From the NCBI GenBank assembly GCA_905221125.1, contig CAJNBY010000001.1:62001-126000 (forward strand): a stretch of 64,000 nucleotides of DNA. The letters are read 5' to 3'. Positions within the stretch are counted from its first letter, which is position 1; the number at the start of each line of letters is the position of its first letter. Under the pieces are notes generated by a model that was given only the letters and a program-made list of their open reading frames with translations, had not been told where the DNA came from and made no database searches. Shown here in pieces: positions 60,651 through 64,000 of this stretch. The position numbers were made by a program, and so were the translations under genes. Source of the DNA: a bacterium (GTDB lineage Bacteria; Bacillota; Bacilli; Lactobacillales; Streptococcaceae).

Positions 60651-61586
60651 TTATTTATCTTTTAATCCAAGACCCAAATCAATAAGTTTGAATTTCACTT
60701 CTTCCAAACTCTTGCGTCCAAGATTTCGTACTTTCATCATCTCTGCTTCAGATTTTTCTGTCAAGTCATGCACAGTATTGATACCGGCACGTTTCAAACA
60801 GTTGTATGAACGCACAGACAAGTCCAGTTCCTCAATCGTACGATCCAAAATACGGTCGTCAGATTCAGTATCAGCTTCTTTCATCACTTCAGTTGACTTA
60901 GCAATCTCAGTAAGATTTGTAAACAAATCAAGATGTTCTGTCAAAATACGTGCTGAAAGCCCTAAAGCATCTTCTGGAATAATTGTTCCATTTGTCAAGA
61001 TTTCAAGGGTTAGTTTGTCAAAACCATCGTTGCTACCTACACGAGCAGGTTCAACTTGATAGTTGACTTTGGTAACTGGTGTATAAATAGAATCTACAGC
61101 AAGTGTCCCAACTGGTGCATTATCCTTTTTATTTTCATCTGCAGGTACATATCCACGACCACTGTTAACAGTCATAGTCGCTTTTAGAGAAGAACCTTCA
61201 CCGATTGTAAAGAGATAATGATCTGGATTTACAATTTCAATATCGCTATCTGTCAAAATGTCACCAGCTGTTACTTCAGCAGGACCTTCAACATCTAGTT
61301 CGATGATTTTTTCGTCTTCAACGTACGATTTCACTGCAATTCCTTTAATGTTCAGAATGATTTGCATCACGTCTTCACGAACACCTGGAACTGTGTCAAA
61401 CTCATGTAACACACCATCAATGTTGATAGATGTTACAGCTGCTCCTGGTAGAGAAGCTAGAAGTACACGACGAAGAGAGTTACCAAGAGTTGTACCGTAG
61501 CCACGTTCAAGTGGTTCGATTACAAACTTGCCATAATCTTTATTTTCATCAATTTTTGTTATATTTGGTTTTTCAAACTCGATCAT
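60651..61586 (-). CDS. rpoA: RNA polymerase subunit alpha
   Basis: 311 residues. The N-terminal dimerisation domain (about 1-230; [20 protein letters not shown]) and the C-terminal domain that contacts UP elements and activators (about 245-311; [20 protein letters not shown]) are present. It lies in the classical rpsK-rpoA-rplQ order. Confidence 0.99.
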   Translation of the reverse strand: MIEFEKPNITKIDENKDYGKFVIEPLERGYGTTLGNSLRRVLLASLPGAAVTSINIDGVLHEFDTVPGVREDVMQIILNIKGIAVKSYVEDEKIIELDVEGPAEVTAGDILTDSDIEIVNPDHYLFTIGEGSSLKATMTVNSGRGYVPADENKKDNAPVGTLAVDSIYTPVTKVNYQVEPARVGSNDGFDKLTLEILTNGTIIPEDALGLSARILTEHLDLFTNLTEIAKSTEVMKEADTESDDRILDRTIEELDLSVRSYNCLKRAGINTVHDLTEKSEAEMMKVRNLGRKSLEEVKFKLIDLGLGLKDK

Positions 61587-61628
61587 TTAGTTACTCCCTC
61601 TTAAACGAAAAGCAGTGTAATGCGATGA

Positions 61629-62012
61629 TTATACACGGCGACGTTTTGGAGGACGAGCACCATTGTGTGGCACTGGAGTCACATCACGAATTGCTGTTAC
61701 TTCAAGACCAGCGGCAGCAAGCGCACGAATAGCTGACTCACGACCAGAACCTGGACCTTTTACAGTAACTTCAACTGATTTAAGACCGTGTTCTTGTGCA
61801 GATTTAGCAGCAGCTTCAGAAGCCATTTGAGCAGCGAATGGTGTAGATTTACGAGAACCTTTGAAACCAAGAGCACCAGCTGATGACCAAGCAATTGCAT
61901 TACCATGCACATCAGTAATCATAACAATAGTGTTATTAAATGTAGCGTGAATATGAGCAATACCAGATTCGATATTCTTTTTCACACGACGTTTACGTGT
62001 TGGTTTAGCCAA
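61629..62012 (-). CDS. rpsK: 30S ribosomal protein S11
   Basis: 127 residues, starting [20 protein letters not shown] and ending RPPKRRRV. It is the normal length and contains the IATFNNT-type segment [15 protein letters not shown]. It forms part of the 30S platform near the mRNA exit. It follows rpsM by 17 bp. Confidence 0.98.
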
Positions 62013-62029
62013 GACTTTTACCTCCTATA

Positions 62030-62395
62030 TTATTTTTTCTTACCAGCAATCGCAACAGCTTTACCTTTACGAGTGCGAGCGTTGTTTTTAGTGTTTTGTC
62101 CACGGACAGGAAGTCCACGACGGTGACGGATACCACGGTATGAACCGATTTCCATCAAACGTTTGATGTTCAAGTTTACTTCACGACGAAGGTCACCTTC
62201 AACTTTGATTGCATCCACTTCACGACGGATAGCATCTTCTTGATCTGATGTAAGATCACGTACACGAACATCTTCTGAGATTCCAGCAGCAGCCAAAATT
62301 TTCTTAGATGTTGCAAGTCCGATACCATAAACATAAGTCAATGAGATTACTACGCGTTTGTCATTTGGAATGTCAACTCCAGCAATACGAGCCAT
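62030..62395 (-). CDS. rpsM: 30S ribosomal protein S13
   Basis: 121 residues, [20 protein letters not shown] at the start and the basic end [15 protein letters not shown]. It is in the 30S head and contacts the large subunit. It follows rpmJ by 17 bp. Confidence 0.98.
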
Positions 62396-62412
62396 GTTTT
62401 CTCCTTTCTATC

Positions 62413-62529
62413 TTATCCTTGACGTTGTTTGTGTTTTGGATTTGCTGGGCAAATTACCATAACACGACCATTACGACGAATAACTTTACAGTATTCGCAA
62501 ATTGGTTTGACCGATGGTCTTACTTTCAT
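62413..62529 (-). CDS. rpmJ: 50S ribosomal protein L36
   Basis: 38 residues starting [20 protein letters not shown]. The zinc ligands Cys, Cys, Cys and His ([14 protein letters not shown]) are intact, so this is the zinc-binding form. It is too short for many gene callers but is in its expected place between infA and rpsM. The ribosome site GGAGGGATAAGAA precedes the ATG. Confidence 0.97.
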
Positions 62530-62553
62530 TTCTTATCCCTCCAAGTTTTTCGA

Positions 62554-62772
62554 TTATTTAAAGCGGTAAGTGATACGTCCACGTGTCAAGTCATATGGAC
62601 TCATTTCGACAGTAACACGATCTCCCGCTAAAATACGAATATAGTTTTTACGAATTTTACCAGAAACTGTTGCTAAAATCTGATGTCCATTTTCAAGTTC
62701 AACCGTAAACATTGCATTCGGCATTGTATCAACTACTTTGCCTTCAACTTCAATCACATCGTCTTTTGCCAC
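62554..62772 (-). CDS. infA: Translation initiation factor IF-1
   Basis: 72 residues starting with GTG: (M)[20 protein letters not shown]. The GTG has GGAGGTGC 6 bp upstream and gives the family length; an open frame continues 18 codons further up without support. It is a single S1-like OB fold that binds the 30S A site. It lies in the order adk-infA-rpmJ. Confidence 0.97.
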   Translation of the reverse strand: MAKDDVIEVEGKVVDTMPNAMFTVELENGHQILATVSGKIRKNYIRILAGDRVTVEMSPYDLTRGRITYRFK

Positions 62773-62888
62773 GCAAAAGCACCTCCATAAATTTCGATTC
62801 GATGCCTCTAGACACAGAGACAACAATTATAAGTCAGACTATCTCAGTATAACATTTGTAGCGGATTTTTGCAAGTGTGAAAAACGCT

Positions 62889-63527
62889 TTATTTCAAATT
62901 TGTCAATACTTTTTCGATATCTGAGAAGACATCATTGATATCTTGATTACCTTCGATGTCATGAACCAAACCTTTGGCACGGTAGTGAGCAATGATTGGT
63001 TCTCCTTGAGCAATATTCACATCCAAACGACGTTTCACTGTCTCAGGCTTATCATCTTCACGTTGGTAGTAATCTTCTTCTTTATAGTCAACTGGTGGGT
63101 TAAAGACCTTGTGGAAAGTTTCTCCAGTTACGCGGTGGATGATACGGCCACTCAAACGTTCCAAGAGGCTATCTGGATTCACTTCAATGTTGATGACACC
63201 TTCTAGTTCAATGCCAAGTTCAGCCAATGTTTTGTCCAAGGCATGAGCTTGTTCGATTGTACGTGGGTAACCATCCAACAAGAATCCTGTTTCTTTAATA
63301 TCATCTTGTGAAAGACGTTCTTTTACGATTCCATTTGTAACTTCGTCAGGAACCAATTCACCCTTGTCAATGTATGACTTAGCAAGAACACCCATTTCAG
63401 TTTGATTTGCCATAGCAGCACGGAACATATCACCTGTTGAGATATGTGCAACATGGAATTGTTCTACGATTTTTGCTGCTTGAGTTCCCTTACCTGCACC
63501 AGGTAAGCCCATAATCAAAAGATTCAT
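62889..63527 (-). CDS. adk: Adenylate kinase
   Basis: 212 residues. The P-loop is [10 protein letters not shown] (residue 7) and the core shows [13 protein letters not shown]. The LID segment ([20 protein letters not shown]) has no cysteines, so it is the zinc-free type. It converts ATP plus AMP to 2 ADP. Upstream an RNA hairpin and a RUP repeat separate it from secY. Confidence 0.98.
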
Positions 63528-63600
63528 GATTTGATCTCCTTATTTTATTTTTAAATAGAAGCAAAAAGTCTTTTCACCCCTATTTAAAAACAAAATAGAA

Positions 63601-63651
63601 GAGGGGAGACCAAACTCTCACAAATGTCAGAGTTTAAACCTCCACTCCCTC
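63601..63651 (-). promoter_or_regulatory. Stable RNA hairpin between secY and adk
   Basis: AAACTCT/AGAGTTT inside GGAG/CTCC inside GAGGG/CCCTC, a three-level stem on either strand (minus strand transcribed). There is no T run after it, so it is more like a leader or processing structure than a terminator. The 63528-63829 gap contains this and the RUP repeat. Confidence 0.55.
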
Positions 63652-63667
63652 AGCATTTACTGATTCA

Positions 63668-63816
63668 TACTCAATGAAAATCAAAGAACAAACTAGGAAG
63701 CTAGCCGCAGGCTGCTCAAAACACTGTTTTGAGGTTGTGGATATAACTGACGAAGTCATTAACCGTACTACGGCAAGGTGAAGCTGACGTGGTTTGAATT
63801 TGATTTTCGAAGAGTA
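63668..63816. repeat. RUP element, copy 6, long form
   Basis: 149 bp from TACTCAATGAAAATC to GATTTTCGAAGAGTA, the longest copy here. It includes AAAACACTGTTTT and an extra segment with GACGAAGTCATTAACC. It is inserted in the spc operon between secY and adk, 14 bp after the secY stop. Confidence 0.87.
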
Positions 63817-63829
63817 TCAGTAAATACTT

Positions 63830-64000
63830 TTATTCTGTTCTATCCATGAAACCAACATACTTACGTTTCAATAGGTAACCTTCCAATTGTTTAATTCCTT
63901 CAATACCTGTAGAGATAATGATCAAAAGACTAGTTCCTCCAAAAGCAACCGCTTCTGAAAGTCCAAAGACATCTTTTGCTACAATCGGTAAAATAGAAAT
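63830..64000 (-). CDS. secY: Preprotein translocase subunit SecY, C-terminal part
   Basis: The last 56 codons of secY, running off the right edge. They include the last membrane helix (SVAFGGTSLLIIISTGIEGI) and the cytoplasmic tail KQLEGYLLKRKYVGFMDRTE. SecY is the protein-conducting channel, and its position upstream of adk is the classical one. Confidence 0.95.
   Translation of the reverse strand: MSILPIVAKDVFGLSEAVAFGGTSLLIIISTGIEGIKQLEGYLLKRKYVGFMDRTE

Overview
The window is chromosomal DNA of a mitis-group Streptococcus. Evidence for this: near-pneumococcal RpoB, RpoC, RecA and ribosomal proteins, six RUP repeats, four CiaR-controlled csRNA genes, a competence cin-box in front of cinA-recA-dinF, and a choline-binding surface protein. 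It is probably not S. pneumoniae itself. dinF is followed directly by yebC, with neither lytA nor ply in the interval where pneumococcus carries them, so S. mitis, S. oralis or S. infantis fits better.

Layout. 1-4.7 kb: start of ilvB with a CodY box, fakA, asp23-like gene, rpmB, a LytTR regulator with a LiaF-like membrane protein, and a PAP2 phosphatase. 4.8-8.9 kb: MarR regulator with a heterodimeric ABC exporter. 8.9-15.8 kb: yebC, dinF, recA, cinA, lytR, a GNAT gene and tsaE. 15.9-24.8 kb: a small membrane protein, ndk, rpoC and rpoB. 25.3-31.2 kb on the plus strand: an Mga-like regulator and the pullulanase gene spuA. 31.3-36.2 kb: a MetNIQ-type transporter with an M20 amidohydrolase, then a luciferase-like monooxygenase. 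36.4-46.4 kb: glmS, bglA, proS-rseP-cdsA-uppS, a csRNA gene, a nucleotidyltransferase and ruvB. 46.4-50.7 kb (accessory): an Fst-type type I toxin-antitoxin, two tandem csRNA genes, two acetyltransferases, and a BAAT-like hydrolase with its MarR regulator. 50.7-58.4 kb: leuS, a plus-strand iron-type ABC transporter, a phosphoglycerate-mutase-like protein and the long csRNA. 58.4-64 kb: UPF0210 and ACT-domain genes, the L17 downstream element and the tail of the spc/alpha ribosomal operon (rplQ to secY).

Most interesting observations. (1) SpuA ends in choline-binding repeats instead of the usual LPXTG sorting signal, and a frameshifted relic of that signal lies just after its stop codon. (2) A complete Fst/par-like type I toxin-antitoxin sits upstream of ruvB, with both promoters, a shared terminator and a 14-bp repeat. 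(3) Four csRNA genes each have a CiaR repeat exactly 10 bp from the -10 box; one has a long loop containing a RUP-like segment. (4) A MarR/hydrolase cassette has two identical operators. No tRNA, rRNA, CRISPR array or intact insertion sequence was seen.
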